Positions 42,533 through 51,801 of a stretch of DNA of 64,000 nt are shown here, one piece after another (position 1 is the first letter of the stretch; each line of letters begins with the position of its first letter). The notes beneath the pieces were generated by a model that saw only the letters and a list, made by a program, of their open reading frames with translations, made no database searches and was not told the origin of the DNA. This stretch comes from Candidatus Scybalocola faecipullorum (GTDB lineage: Bacteria > Bacillota > Clostridia > Lachnospirales > Lachnospiraceae). The DNA is taken from contig DVJY01000054.1 in the NCBI GenBank assembly GCA_018716485.1, positions 1 through 64,000 of the forward strand, read 5' to 3'. Position numbers and translations under genes: made by a program.

Positions 42533-44956
42533 ATGAGAAAGGTTGAGATACTTGCACCTGCAGGATCCTATGATACAATGAAGGCTGCGCTTAATTCAGG
42601 CGCGGATGCTGTATATTTGGGCGGACAAATTTTTGGCGCCAGAGCCTATGCAGATAATCTGAGTCAGAGCGAACTGATCGATGCTATCCGGGAAGTCCAT
42701 ATCCATGGGAAAAAGCTGTATCTTACAGTAAATACCCTGCTGAAAGAAGATGAGTTGTCCAAAGCATTGGAAAATTATCTTGTGCCGTTGTATGAAGCAG
42801 GTCTGGATGCTGTGATTGTTCAGGACTTTGGGGTACTGTCATGGATCAGTAAAAATCTTAGAGATATGGATATTCATGCAAGTACACAGATGAATGTAAC
42901 GGGGCCTGCGTTTGCGGCATGGCTCGGTCAGTTCGGTGTGACGCGGATAGTTCCCGCAAGAGAATTATCTATTGAAGAAATTCGGGCGGTCAAACAGGCC
43001 AGCGGACTGGAAATAGAAACTTTTGTTCATGGCGCCCTGTGCTACTGCTATTCAGGCAGGTGCCTGATGAGCAGTATGATCGGAGGAAGAAGCGGCAACA
43101 GAGGACGGTGTGCTCAGACGTGCCGTCTTCCTTACGATCTTATATCCGCAGAACATGGGGCGAAGCGCCTGAATCTTCCGGAAGAAAGGTATTTGCTCAG
43201 TCCGAAGGATATTCAGACATTGGCGCTGATTCCCGAAATGTATGAAGCAGGCATTGATTCTTTCAAAATTGAGGGCCGGATGAAGAAGCCGGAATATACA
43301 GCCCTTGTTTCGGCGATGTACAGAAAATACGTTGATCTGTATGAACGTGTCGGAAAGCAGGACTATGCTGTAGACGCCGGGGATATCCGCGATCTGATGG
43401 ATTTGTATAACCGGGGCGGATTCAGCGAAGGATATTACTACAGACATAACGGCCGGGCGATGATGTCTGTACGCAGGCCAAATCACTATGGAACAAAAGC
43501 TGCCGTTGTACGCAGTGTTTCAAAAACAGAAGCGATACTGGAGGCACTTGAACCGTTAAATGAACGTGACGTGCTGGAAACGGAAACGGTATCTGGCGGC
43601 AGGCAGCGCTGTGAGATTACAGTGACATCTCATGTTTCTTCAGGCGGACGTTTTCCGGTCAGGCTGACCGGGACGGCTGTGCGAAAGGGCGATGTGTTTT
43701 GCAGAACGAGGAATCAAACACTGATAGACAGTATTGATGAGCATTACATCCGGAAGCAAATCAAAGAAAAGATTTATGGTTCTTTAACGATTTCTAAAGA
43801 TTTGCCTGCTACAATGACTGTAAAATATAAAGATTTCCGTACAGATGTCTCAGGTGAAACAGCAGGTGAAGCACTTAATGCGCCGCTGACAGCCGAGGAG
43901 GTGCGCAGGCGGATGCTAAAAACCGGCGGCACGCCGTTTGTATTTGAAAAACTGGACGTGTGTATTGATGATCATGTTTATATGAGCGTCAAAGATTTAA
44001 ATCAGCTGCGAAGGGATGCCATTGACACATTGACTGAAACGGTGTATAAGTCATATGAAAGAAAATATTCAGGCCGGACAGACAGTACATCACAGGTCCT
44101 GTACCGGAAGCCGGGGGAGCAAAGGAAGCTTGCGGTGCAGATCGGACGCATGGAACAGATTGTGCCGGCGGTTCAGGCGCCGAATGTGGATACAATTTAT
44201 GTGGAAATCGGGGACTTTGAAAGCCTTGGAGGACAGGAGCGCCGCCAGCTTGTGCAGGAACTGCATAGACAGCGGAAGCAGTTTTATATTGCGCTGCCTC
44301 ATATTTTCCGGCATGACATTGAGAAAAAGTGCAGTGACAGTTTTGAACAGGCGCTGCTTTACGGCGCTGACGGAGTCCTTGTGCGAAATATGGAATCGCT
44401 GCTTTTTGCGCGAAAATACGCACCGGCGCTGTCTGTTGTGACAGATTATTCTATATACACAATGAACAGCGAAGCAAAGGCCTTTTTGAAGGCAGCAGGC
44501 GCTTCACGGGTGACAGTGCCTCTTGAACTGAATGAAAGGGAATTGAGGCAGAGAGGCTGCGCTGCGGACGAGGCAGTGATTTACGGATATATTCCGCTGA
44601 TGATTTCCGCCCAGTGTCCGTTAGAGACTGTCGGTATGTGCAGAAAGAACGCACATAAAGTCTCTAATGAGCGGCTTTATTTAAAAGACAGAAAAGGCGC
44701 CATGTTTTTATCGGTATCATGCTGCCGCTATTGTTACTCGATGATTTATAACAGCCGGCCGCTGCAGCTGGCAGATACTCTGGGCGCGCTGGCGGCTCTG
44801 GGCATCACTTACGGACGTTTGTCGCTGACCAATGAAAGTGCGGCGCAGACAAGAAAGCTTTTGGAAACTATTGGAGAACACTGGCGTTTGGGAGAAGATG
44901 CTCCAAATGAACTGACAGAATTCACGAAAGGACATTTTAAAAGAGGAGTAGAGTAA
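42533..44956 (+). CDS. Peptidase U32 family protein with DUF3656 region
   Basis: 807 residues. The N-terminal TIM-barrel-like U32 domain begins ILAPAGSYDTMKAAL and carries the U32 signature ETFVHGALCYCYSGRCLMSS. Further cysteines follow (GRCAQTCRLPY). The C-terminal half (about 390 onward) has the collagenase-like DUF3656 domain and ends with a second cysteine set (CPLETVGMCRKN, SCCRYCYS). U32 members include RlhA/TrhP-type RNA hydroxylases and annotated proteases; which activity applies here is open. The ATG at 42533 follows GGAG. It is five bases upstream of ftsW. Confidence 0.92.
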   Translation: MRKVEILAPAGSYDTMKAALNSGADAVYLGGQIFGARAYADNLSQSELIDAIREVHIHGKKLYLTVNTLLKEDELSKALENYLVPLYEAGLDAVIVQDFGVLSWISKNLRDMDIHASTQMNVTGPAFAAWLGQFGVTRIVPARELSIEEIRAVKQASGLEIETFVHGALCYCYSGRCLMSSMIGGRSGNRGRCAQTCRLPYDLISAEHGAKRLNLPEERYLLSPKDIQTLALIPEMYEAGIDSFKIEGRMKKPEYTALVSAMYRKYVDLYERVGKQDYAVDAGDIRDLMDLYNRGGFSEGYYYRHNGRAMMSVRRPNHYGTKAAVVRSVSKTEAILEALEPLNERDVLETETVSGGRQRCEITVTSHVSSGGRFPVRLTGTAVRKGDVFCRTRNQTLIDSIDEHYIRKQIKEKIYGSLTISKDLPATMTVKYKDFRTDVSGETAGEALNAPLTAEEVRRRMLKTGGTPFVFEKLDVCIDDHVYMSVKDLNQLRRDAIDTLTETVYKSYERKYSGRTDSTSQVLYRKPGEQRKLAVQIGRMEQIVPAVQAPNVDTIYVEIGDFESLGGQERRQLVQELHRQRKQFYIALPHIFRHDIEKKCSDSFEQALLYGADGVLVRNMESLLFARKYAPALSVVTDYSIYTMNSEAKAFLKAAGASRVTVPLELNERELRQRGCAADEAVIYGYIPLMISAQCPLETVGMCRKNAHKVSNERLYLKDRKGAMFLSVSCCRYCYSMIYNSRPLQLADTLGALAALGITYGRLSLTNESAAQTRKLLETIGEHWRLGEDAPNELTEFTKGHFKRGVE

Positions 44957-44960
44957 AACT

Positions 44961-46313
44961 ATGGTAAATTTACTGACACAGAGTGCCAGATACGTTTTGG
45001 CCATCCTAATGGCTTTGTATGCAATGAAATGCTTTACTGTATTCAGAAAAAAATACGATTATGACCGGGGTTCGGTTTATACGACGCAGAATGTGCTCAT
45101 GTTTATGATCCATTTTATCTGCTATCTGTTAATTTATCTGCATACAGAAGACATTGCGGTCATCGTTTTTTATCTGGCTCAAGTCGTGCTTTTTGCAACA
45201 ACATTAATTGTTTACGGTATATTTTACCGGAGAGCGTCAAGACTGCTGATCAATAATATGTGTTTTCTGATGATGATCGGCTTTATGATGCTGACAAGAC
45301 TTGATGATGCGGATTCACCGGCGATCCGGCAGTTTTTTATTGCAGTTGCGGCTGTTGTGATTTCTTTATTTATTCCGGTGATTATTGAAAAAGGCGCGTT
45401 TTTAAAAAAGCTTGGCATTGCATACGGCATACTGGGAGTTTTACTGATTATATCTGTATATATTCCGGGTGTGGGCGTTGAAAGATACGGCGCTACCGGC
45501 TGGATCCAGATCGGACCGATCGGCCTGCAGCCGTCGGAACTTGCAAAAATTGTTTTTGTCTTTTTTGTGGCGGCCATGCTTTATAATAAGCCCAGCTTTA
45601 AAAGAATTGTTGTTGTGACAGCGTGTGCGGCAGCATTCGTACTGATCCTTGTTGTGTCCAGAGATCTTGGCGCAGCGCTGATTTTCTTTATGGTTTATAT
45701 CGTTATGCTTTTCATTGCTTCGGGAAAAGCGCGGTATGTGGTGCTGGGACTTGCGGGCGCCAGCGCTGCAGCGGCTGTTGCTTACAAATTGTTTACCCAT
45801 GTGCAGACTCGTGTCTATGCATGGTTGCATCCATGGGGCGATATGCAGAACCGGACGTATCAGATTTCCCAGTCATTATTTGCCATCGGTACAGGCGGTT
45901 GGTTTGGCCTTGGCCTTTACAATGGTATTCCGGACACAATCCCGGTAGGCGCCAGTGATTTTATTTTTGCGGCTATTGTCGAAGAAATGGGCGCTTTATT
46001 TGGGATCTGCCTGCTTCTTGTATATATCAGCTGCTTTATTATGTTTATCAATATTTCACTGCAGATCACAGATACATTCTATAAGTTGCTTTCCATCGGA
46101 CTTTCGGTAGCTTACGGTGTTCAAGTGATTTTGTGCGTCGGCGGTGTAGTTAAGTTTATTCCTCACACCGGTGTTACACTGCCGCTGATCAGCTACGGCG
46201 GAAGTTCAATTCTGGCGACGATTATTGTGTTTGCAGTCATTCAGGGGTTATATCTGCTTAAACAAAGGGAGGTGTACGGCGTTGAGAAAAAGACGTGGCG
46301 ATCAGGAAAATAA
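44961..46313 (+). CDS. ftsW: FtsW/RodA/SpoVE family peptidoglycan glycosyltransferase
   Basis: SEDS-family membrane protein with about eleven helices that polymerises lipid II together with a partner class B PBP. Diagnostic segments are the helix-loop QPSELAKIVFVFF, NRTYQISQSLFAIGTGGWFGLGL (in parts) and the late FIPHTGVTLPLISYGGSS. The extra N-terminal helices (residues 1-85) are as in the FtsW-like proteins paired with PbpA. The PBP gene starts 32 bases before this stop, so the two are translationally coupled and likely form one synthase. Whether it acts in division or elongation cannot be told. Confidence 0.94.
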   Translation: MVNLLTQSARYVLAILMALYAMKCFTVFRKKYDYDRGSVYTTQNVLMFMIHFICYLLIYLHTEDIAVIVFYLAQVVLFATTLIVYGIFYRRASRLLINNMCFLMMIGFMMLTRLDDADSPAIRQFFIAVAAVVISLFIPVIIEKGAFLKKLGIAYGILGVLLIISVYIPGVGVERYGATGWIQIGPIGLQPSELAKIVFVFFVAAMLYNKPSFKRIVVVTACAAAFVLILVVSRDLGAALIFFMVYIVMLFIASGKARYVVLGLAGASAAAAVAYKLFTHVQTRVYAWLHPWGDMQNRTYQISQSLFAIGTGGWFGLGLYNGIPDTIPVGASDFIFAAIVEEMGALFGICLLLVYISCFIMFINISLQITDTFYKLLSIGLSVAYGVQVILCVGGVVKFIPHTGVTLPLISYGGSSILATIIVFAVIQGLYLLKQREVYGVEKKTWRSGK

Positions 46314-48060
46314 CAAAAATCAGCGCTATAATCCATACGATACAGAAGAGTTTCGCATTAATCTGGACAGCAGCTATGATCCGATTGACGGTGATGATCC
46401 GGAAGATATTGACTATGGCGGGTATAACGGCGGCGATGGTCAAAATTATTATGAAGATGACAATTATATTGAAGAACCGGACGATTATAGTTCTGTCAGC
46501 GATGAAACCAGGATATACGGCGATATCGATGACGGCACTAAAATTTATGGAGGTTACGAACCTTTCCAAGATGAAACAGACGATAATAATGCAGCGGATC
46601 ATCTGCAGACGCCTCCGGAGCCGGAGAGCGAAGATAACAGAAAGCAGAAAAAGAAACAAAACCGGCAGATCATGGTTGTGATGTATTCTATTTTGGCAAT
46701 ATTTGTGGCGATGATCGGTTATTTTACTTATTTTGATATCATTCAAAGGGATACGTTTATAAACAGTTCAAGCAACAGACGTATTGCCAAACTGAGCGAT
46801 ACTGTGATCAGGGGAAGTATTCTTGCTTCTGACGGTACAGTGCTTGCCGAAACACTTGTTGATGATGAAGGCAATGAGACCCGAAGTTATCCATATAAAA
46901 ATATATTTTCCCATGTGGTCGGAACCAGCGAGATCAACAAATCAGGACTTGAGCAAAGCAGCGAGTTTGAACTGCTGACATCCAGTCTGAATCCGCTGCA
47001 GCAGGCCTATAACCAGCTCAGAGGCGAAAAAAATATGGGTGACAGCATTGTGACGACGATGGATGTCGGTCTGCAGCAGGCGGCATATCAGGCGCTTGGA
47101 TCTCAGGATGGGGTTGTTATTGCTATTGAGCCGTCGACCGGCAAAGTACTTGCCATGGTGTCAAAACCGGATTATGATCCGAACACACTTGAAGAAGACT
47201 ATGAATCGATTATTTCAGATACAAACAGCAAGGTACTGCTGAATCAGGCGACTTACGGACAGTTTGCTCCGGGATCGATTTTTAAGATCATAACGGCGCT
47301 GGCTTATATGCGGGAATATCCGGACTATGAAAATTATGCGTATCAGTGCGGGGGCGCGATATCGCTCAGTTCGGGGGCAGGACATGTGAATTTATCCTGC
47401 TACGCCAATACAATTCATGGTTATGAAAATTTTGAAAGTTCTTTCGCCAATTCGTGCAATGCATCATTTGCCAATATGGGACTGTCTCTCAACTTTGATA
47501 TATGGACAGATACGGCGCAGGATCTGCTGTTTAATCAAAGTCTTCCGGCTGATTTTTCATGCAGCCGCAGCAGTTTTGAACTTGATGACGATATGACAGA
47601 ATGGGAGATCGGGGCGACAGCTATCGGACAGGGTACAACAGTGGTTACACCGATGCATATGGCTATGGTGACAAGTGCGATCGCTAACGGCGGCGTGCTG
47701 ATGGAGCCGTATCTTGTTGACGGTGTACAAAATGCTGACGGCGCCGGTGTATCCATTCACAATCCGAGCAGCAGCGGAACGCTGATGACAACAGAGGAAG
47801 CTTCCAAACTGACGGAAATGATGAAAAGCGTAATTACAGAAGGTACAGGAACTGCCTTAAATAATATGGGCTACGAAATCGCCGGAAAAACCGGTACAGC
47901 TGAAACAGAAAGCTCAGGAAACAACGCATGGTTCGTAGGTTTTGCACCGGCTGACGATCCGCAGATCGCAATTTGTGTCCTTGTGGAAAATGCGGAAACG
48001 AGCAGTTCTTATGTGGCCGTGCCGATCGCAAGACAGCTGTTTGCCGAATATCTTCAGTAA
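46282..48060 (+). CDS. Class B penicillin-binding protein (transpeptidase, PbpA-like)
   Basis: Membrane-anchored D,D-transpeptidase, partner of the FtsW-like protein upstream. It has a long acidic, Tyr/Asp-rich cytoplasmic tail (about 10-125) containing the near-repeats DETRIYG and DGTKIYG, then one transmembrane helix (about 131-152), a short pedestal, and the transpeptidase domain with S332-I-F-K335, S391-C-N393 and K536-T-G-T. There is no PASTA domain. The TTG at 46282 is eight bases after GGGAGG and gives 592 residues; the frame is open 19 codons further upstream inside ftsW. The acidic tail is unusually long. Confidence 0.93.
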   Translation: MRKRRGDQENNKNQRYNPYDTEEFRINLDSSYDPIDGDDPEDIDYGGYNGGDGQNYYEDDNYIEEPDDYSSVSDETRIYGDIDDGTKIYGGYEPFQDETDDNNAADHLQTPPEPESEDNRKQKKKQNRQIMVVMYSILAIFVAMIGYFTYFDIIQRDTFINSSSNRRIAKLSDTVIRGSILASDGTVLAETLVDDEGNETRSYPYKNIFSHVVGTSEINKSGLEQSSEFELLTSSLNPLQQAYNQLRGEKNMGDSIVTTMDVGLQQAAYQALGSQDGVVIAIEPSTGKVLAMVSKPDYDPNTLEEDYESIISDTNSKVLLNQATYGQFAPGSIFKIITALAYMREYPDYENYAYQCGGAISLSSGAGHVNLSCYANTIHGYENFESSFANSCNASFANMGLSLNFDIWTDTAQDLLFNQSLPADFSCSRSSFELDDDMTEWEIGATAIGQGTTVVTPMHMAMVTSAIANGGVLMEPYLVDGVQNADGAGVSIHNPSSSGTLMTTEEASKLTEMMKSVITEGTGTALNNMGYEIAGKTGTAETESSGNNAWFVGFAPADDPQIAICVLVENAETSSSYVAVPIARQLFAEYLQ

Positions 48061-48079
48061 ATCACGGATAGGTATTGTA

Positions 48080-48102
48080 TTGACACATAAAAAGAGGTAT
48101 AC
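48080..48102 (+). promoter_or_regulatory. Candidate promoter of the Nudix gene
   Basis: A perfect -35 TTGACA (48080-48085). The -10 is less clear: TAAATA lies 17 bases on, and TATACT lies closer than usual. Confidence 0.5.
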
Positions 48103-48152
48103 TAAATATATATTTCCATAAAAACACACCAAACAATACAGGAGGAATTGCA

Positions 48153-48605
48153 ATGATTGAAGCAACGAGCTGTGGCGGTGTGGTTATTTTCAGAGGAAAG
48201 ATTCTCGTCCTTTATAAAAACTATAAAAACAAATATGAAGGATGGGTCTTGCCGAAGGGAACTGTTGAGGCTGGCGAAGCGTTTAATGAGACAGCGATTC
48301 GGGAAGTCAGAGAAGAAACGGGTGTCAGCGCGTCGATTATTAAGTATGTGGGTAAAAGCCAGTATACCTTTAATACGTCAAGTGATACAATCGTGAAGGA
48401 TGTCCACTGGTATCTGATGATGTCAGATAGCTATTCCAGCAAACCACAACGTGAAGAATTTTTTGTTGATTCGGGTTATTATAAATATCATGAAGCCTAT
48501 CATCTGCTGAAGTTCAGCAACGAAAAGCAGATTTTGGAGAAAGCATATGCAGAATATCTCGAATTAAAAAAAAGTAATCTTTGGGGCAATAAAAAATACT
48601 TTTAG
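48153..48605 (+). CDS. Nudix hydrolase
   Basis: 150-residue pyrophosphohydrolase of the Nudix fold. The complete Nudix box runs from G36 to V58 (G-X5-E-X7-REVREETGV), with all metal-binding glutamates. The N-terminal CGGVVIFRGKILVLYKNY matches small (deoxy)nucleotide or diadenosine polyphosphate hydrolases, but the substrate is unknown. GGAGG is ten bases before the ATG. A very strong terminator follows, so it is probably monocistronic. Confidence 0.92.
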   Translation: MIEATSCGGVVIFRGKILVLYKNYKNKYEGWVLPKGTVEAGEAFNETAIREVREETGVSASIIKYVGKSQYTFNTSSDTIVKDVHWYLMMSDSYSSKPQREEFFVDSGYYKYHEAYHLLKFSNEKQILEKAYAEYLELKKSNLWGNKKYF

Positions 48606-48619
48606 CCTCCGACATATAC

Positions 48620-48650
48620 AAAGACCCCTGAAATTCTTTCAGGGGTCTTT
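48620..48650 (+). terminator. Strong intrinsic terminator after the Nudix gene
   Basis: A 14-bp perfect stem (48620-48633 with 48637-48650) with a three-base loop; the stem itself ends in TTT. As AAA flanks the 5' side it could also act on the other strand. Confidence 0.92.
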
Positions 48651-48651
48651 G

Positions 48652-48696
48652 TAGCGTCGGTGTACAAGCGTATTGTCCCTTGGTACACCGACGCTA
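48652..48696. repeat. 14-bp perfect inverted repeat upstream of the small gene at 48731
   Basis: TAGCGTCGGTGTAC (48652-48665) and its exact reverse complement (48683-48696) flank a 17-base centre. No T-run follows, so it is not a second terminator. It sits one base after the terminator and about 35 bases before the next start. It could be an operator, an mRNA stability hairpin or a small-element scar. Confidence 0.6.
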
Positions 48697-48730
48697 ACGT
48701 ATACAGAGAAAAGACAGGAGTAATTTTACA

Positions 48731-48973
48731 GTGAAAAAAATTGATTTCAGAATGGAGCGTCCGGATCTGGTCAAAGTGGGAGACAAAATCCATGTTGACG
48801 AATCGATGCTGCAGACGTTGGCGGGACGTATGTATTATTATACAATTTATCCTGCAGTTGCAATGTCGGGGAATATTCCGGCAAAAGATCGTTTGAAGAT
48901 GCATGAAGGTACGGTGACGGAAATTATCGATGAAGGTGCGCTTTGGACCGTATGGTGCGAATTTGAAGAATGA
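48731..48973 (+). CDS. Small conserved-looking hypothetical protein
   Basis: 80-residue soluble protein starting with GTG ten bases after AGGAG. It has no signal peptide, helix or known motif. The content is mixed, with an acidic C-terminus and a compact beta-like pattern (VGDKIHV, GTVTEIIDEGALWTVWCEF), such as a small SH3-like or OB-like barrel could give. It lies 17 bases before the next unknown gene, and the two may be one unit. No function is assigned. Confidence 0.7.
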   Translation: MKKIDFRMERPDLVKVGDKIHVDESMLQTLAGRMYYYTIYPAVAMSGNIPAKDRLKMHEGTVTEIIDEGALWTVWCEFEE

Positions 48974-48990
48974 AGAAGAGGAAATAAGAG

Positions 48991-50124
48991 ATGAATTACA
49001 TTAATTTAATCAATGCCTTCGATCGGGAGATTGAAGTACTTGAGGTGACAGAAGATGCGATGATCTATGCTGTTGACAGAAAAGATGATTCGAAAAACCG
49101 GTGTGATATTGAAAAACTGGATTTTAATTTGCAAAAGACAGAGCCCCTGATCCGTCTGGACTACACAAGGATTTATGAATCTTTCCAGACATACAGGCAG
49201 AACCCGGACTTTTTTTATGCGGTCAATGTACTTTCCGATTACAGAGTACGGCTGCGGCGTGTTGACAAGCAGCAGTGGCAGATTCATGAGGATATTCTTT
49301 TAAATGCCGAGGGCGAGGTGCTCAGTCTGTATGTGCTGGATGAACGTTATCTGCTTGTGACTGATGAAGTCGTGAAAGACGAAACGTATACAAAAATTTA
49401 CGGCGAACCAGAGACTGACAGCCGGTACATGACACTGTGCTATCTGTATGATGTAAAAACAGGAGAAAAGTTTCCTATAACAGACAGACGTTTTGGCTGC
49501 CTGCCGGATACGGTGAGAACTTACCGGACACCGCACGGTCTGAAAACGATGATCATTACAGCAGATCGGGCTTTGTATACAACGGATACAAAAGCATTCG
49601 CTGCGGCCGCGAGCAGCGGACAAACTCTGCCGATGACAGCTGTCAGGACGGCTGAAGCGGATGGCCCGGTATATTTTATCAGTGATAATCCGGAAGGATT
49701 TTATTACAGAATCAATAGCGGACAGACAGAAACGGTCTATTTTTGCGGATGCGACGGCAGTGAAAAACAGCTGTATGTATATCCTTATGACAGTGGGGAA
49801 ACCTATTTTTATGATATGACGAACGGACATATTTTTTGTACACAGTCACAGGACGGCGAAAAAAGTGTAAAACGCCTTGCGTGCGTTACAGATTCTATGC
49901 TATCATTATCATTTGAACAGGATTACGGCGACTTTACCGGAATCTGTACGAAAGATTTATTCCTGACGGCTTTTTATAAAGAAGTGCAGGTTAAGGAAGA
50001 TACAGAATTCAGAGAATGTGTGGCAGTTCATTATATGGATGGCCGGACACCGGATATTTTTGAAGGACGCTGTATGTATGACGGCGGTAAAGTAATTTTA
50101 CTCAGGTCGTTTTTAGCATTATAA
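48991..50124 (+). CDS. Hypothetical protein, possible beta-propeller
   Basis: 377 residues, not recognised. There is no signal peptide or transmembrane helix. The sequence is dominated by short hydrophobic beta-like strands separated by Asp/Gly/Thr turns (LLVTDEVVKDETYTKIYG, TMIITADRALYTTD, GPVYFISDNPEGFYYRI), a pattern seen in beta-propellers, though I cannot count clear blades. The start is supported by AAGAGGAAATAAGAG upstream. It lies between the 80-residue unknown and the Mrp ATPase gene, with spacing of 17 and 30 bases. Confidence 0.7.
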   Translation: MNYINLINAFDREIEVLEVTEDAMIYAVDRKDDSKNRCDIEKLDFNLQKTEPLIRLDYTRIYESFQTYRQNPDFFYAVNVLSDYRVRLRRVDKQQWQIHEDILLNAEGEVLSLYVLDERYLLVTDEVVKDETYTKIYGEPETDSRYMTLCYLYDVKTGEKFPITDRRFGCLPDTVRTYRTPHGLKTMIITADRALYTTDTKAFAAAASSGQTLPMTAVRTAEADGPVYFISDNPEGFYYRINSGQTETVYFCGCDGSEKQLYVYPYDSGETYFYDMTNGHIFCTQSQDGEKSVKRLACVTDSMLSLSFEQDYGDFTGICTKDLFLTAFYKEVQVKEDTEFRECVAVHYMDGRTPDIFEGRCMYDGGKVILLRSFLAL

Positions 50125-50154
50125 AATGAATAGGGTTAAAGGAGCGAGAGGACA

Positions 50155-50976
50155 ATGAGCGAATGCAATTCAAACTGCAGTTCATGCAGTCAGCAGGACT
50201 GTGCATCAAGAAAACAGGATTTTAAAGTTGCCCAAAATGAATACAGTCATATTAAGCATGTGATTGGTGTAGTCAGCGGAAAGGGAGGTGTCGGAAAGTC
50301 ACTGATCACAGCAGAGACAGCTGTGCTTTTAGCGAGAGCCGGATACAGAGTCGGTATATTGGATGCCGATATTACGGGGCCGTCTATTCCGAAAGTATTT
50401 GGCATTCACGAGCAGGCTATGGGCAGCGATCAGGGGATTATGCCGGCCGTAACTGAAAATGGTATTGAGATTATTTCAATCAATATGCTTCTGGACAGCG
50501 AAGAAACGCCGGTTATTTGGAGAGGTCCTGTACTGGCAGGCGTTGTAAAGCAGTTCTGGAATGAAGTTATTTGGGGAGATCTGGATTATCTGCTTGTAGA
50601 TATGCCTCCGGGCACCGGAGATGTGCCTTTAACAGTATTTCAGTCGCTGCCTGTAGACGGAATTGTTATCGTGACATCACCGCAGGAACTTGTGGAGATG
50701 ATCGTAAAGAAGGCTTACAATATGGCAAAACAGATGAACATTCCGGTCGTAGCGCTTGTTCAGAATATGAGTTATCTTGTATGTCCTGACTGCGGCAGAA
50801 AGATTTTTATTTACGGCGAAGGCAAGGGTGAAGAGATGGCTCAAAAACTGGGGATTCCTTCATTTGCATCGCTGCCGATCGAACCGGAGATCGCAGGGCT
50901 GTGCGACGCAGGCCAGATTGAGAAGTTTGAAAACAGCTATTTGTCCGATGTGATCAAATATATTGAAACGATATGA
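50155..50976 (+). CDS. Mrp/NBP35 family P-loop ATPase (ApbC-like)
   Basis: 273-residue cytosolic ATPase associated with iron-sulfur cluster delivery. A Cys-rich head (CNSNCSSCSQQDC, residues 4-16) resembles the NBP35 N-terminal cluster ligands. Deviant Walker A GKGGVGKS is at 42-49. DYLLVDMPPGTGDVPL and a CxxC (CPDCGRKI) near the end also match. It lies 22 bases upstream of the molybdenum hydroxylase genes, so it may load clusters into their iron-sulfur subunit. That link is inferred from position. RBS AAAGGAG. Confidence 0.93.
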   Translation: MSECNSNCSSCSQQDCASRKQDFKVAQNEYSHIKHVIGVVSGKGGVGKSLITAETAVLLARAGYRVGILDADITGPSIPKVFGIHEQAMGSDQGIMPAVTENGIEIISINMLLDSEETPVIWRGPVLAGVVKQFWNEVIWGDLDYLLVDMPPGTGDVPLTVFQSLPVDGIVIVTSPQELVEMIVKKAYNMAKQMNIPVVALVQNMSYLVCPDCGRKIFIYGEGKGEEMAQKLGIPSFASLPIEPEIAGLCDAGQIEKFENSYLSDVIKYIETI

Positions 50977-50997
50977 TAAGATACTAAGGAGGAAATG

Positions 50998-51801
50998 ATG
51001 TTTACAGCACAAGCATATGCTATGCCTCAAAATGTTGACGAGGCATATCAGATACTGACAGCGAAAAACACCAACTGTATTTTGGGCGGATGTGCATGGC
51101 TGAGACTGGGGCAGCGCCGTATTCATACGGCGGTGGATCTGTCGGCATGCGGCCTTGACTTTATCCGCGAAGATGAAGCGCACATTGAAATCGGAGCGAT
51201 GACTTCGTACCGTAAAGTGGAGACGGATCCCATTATTCTCGGGAATTTTTCCGGTGTTTTGAGCCGCGCGGTGGCGCCGATCATCGGTACTCAGTTCAGA
51301 AATACCGTTACAGTGGGAGGCTCTGTATTTTCACGGTTTGGCTTTTCAGACTTTTTAACACCGCTGCTGGCCTTGGAGACATCAGTTGTCCTGCATGCGG
51401 GAGGTACATTGCCTCTGGAAACTTTTATGAATATGCCGTATAAAAAAGATATTCTGGAGAAAATTGTGATCAATAAAAACGGGGCTGAAGTAAGCTACCA
51501 AATGCTGAGAAATGCTGAAGCTGATTTCCCGATTGTTAATTTGGCGGCAGCGAAAACGGCAGATACAGTTAAAGTCACTGTGGGCGCCAGATCAGGGAAA
51601 GCTGTGATCGCAGCAGAGACATCGGCGTATCTTACGGAGCATATGGATACGCTTGACGACAGTGCTGTCCATCAGCATGCGGCAAAACTGCTGGAAAAAG
51701 AAGTACAGTTTACATCAAATATGCGGGCGTCAGCCGTATACCGCGCGCAGATGGCCAAAGTGCTGCTGGGACGCGCATTAAAGGAGGTGTCCGGATGCTG
51801 A
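50998..51801 (+). CDS. Molybdenum hydroxylase FAD-binding subunit (XdhB-like)
   Basis: FAD-domain subunit of a xanthine-dehydrogenase-type enzyme. It passes electrons from the iron-sulfur subunit to NAD or another acceptor. Visible are the family segments LAGG-like CILGGCAWLRLG, the FAD-binding GTQFRNTVTVGGSVFSR and a C-terminal CO-dehydrogenase-flavoprotein domain. At 267 residues it is somewhat short. The ATG at 50998 is favoured by spacing to AAGGAGG; the ATG at 50995 is adjacent. It overlaps the iron-sulfur subunit gene by seven bases. Confidence 0.92.
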   Translation: MFTAQAYAMPQNVDEAYQILTAKNTNCILGGCAWLRLGQRRIHTAVDLSACGLDFIREDEAHIEIGAMTSYRKVETDPIILGNFSGVLSRAVAPIIGTQFRNTVTVGGSVFSRFGFSDFLTPLLALETSVVLHAGGTLPLETFMNMPYKKDILEKIVINKNGAEVSYQMLRNAEADFPIVNLAAAKTADTVKVTVGARSGKAVIAAETSAYLTEHMDTLDDSAVHQHAAKLLEKEVQFTSNMRASAVYRAQMAKVLLGRALKEVSGC

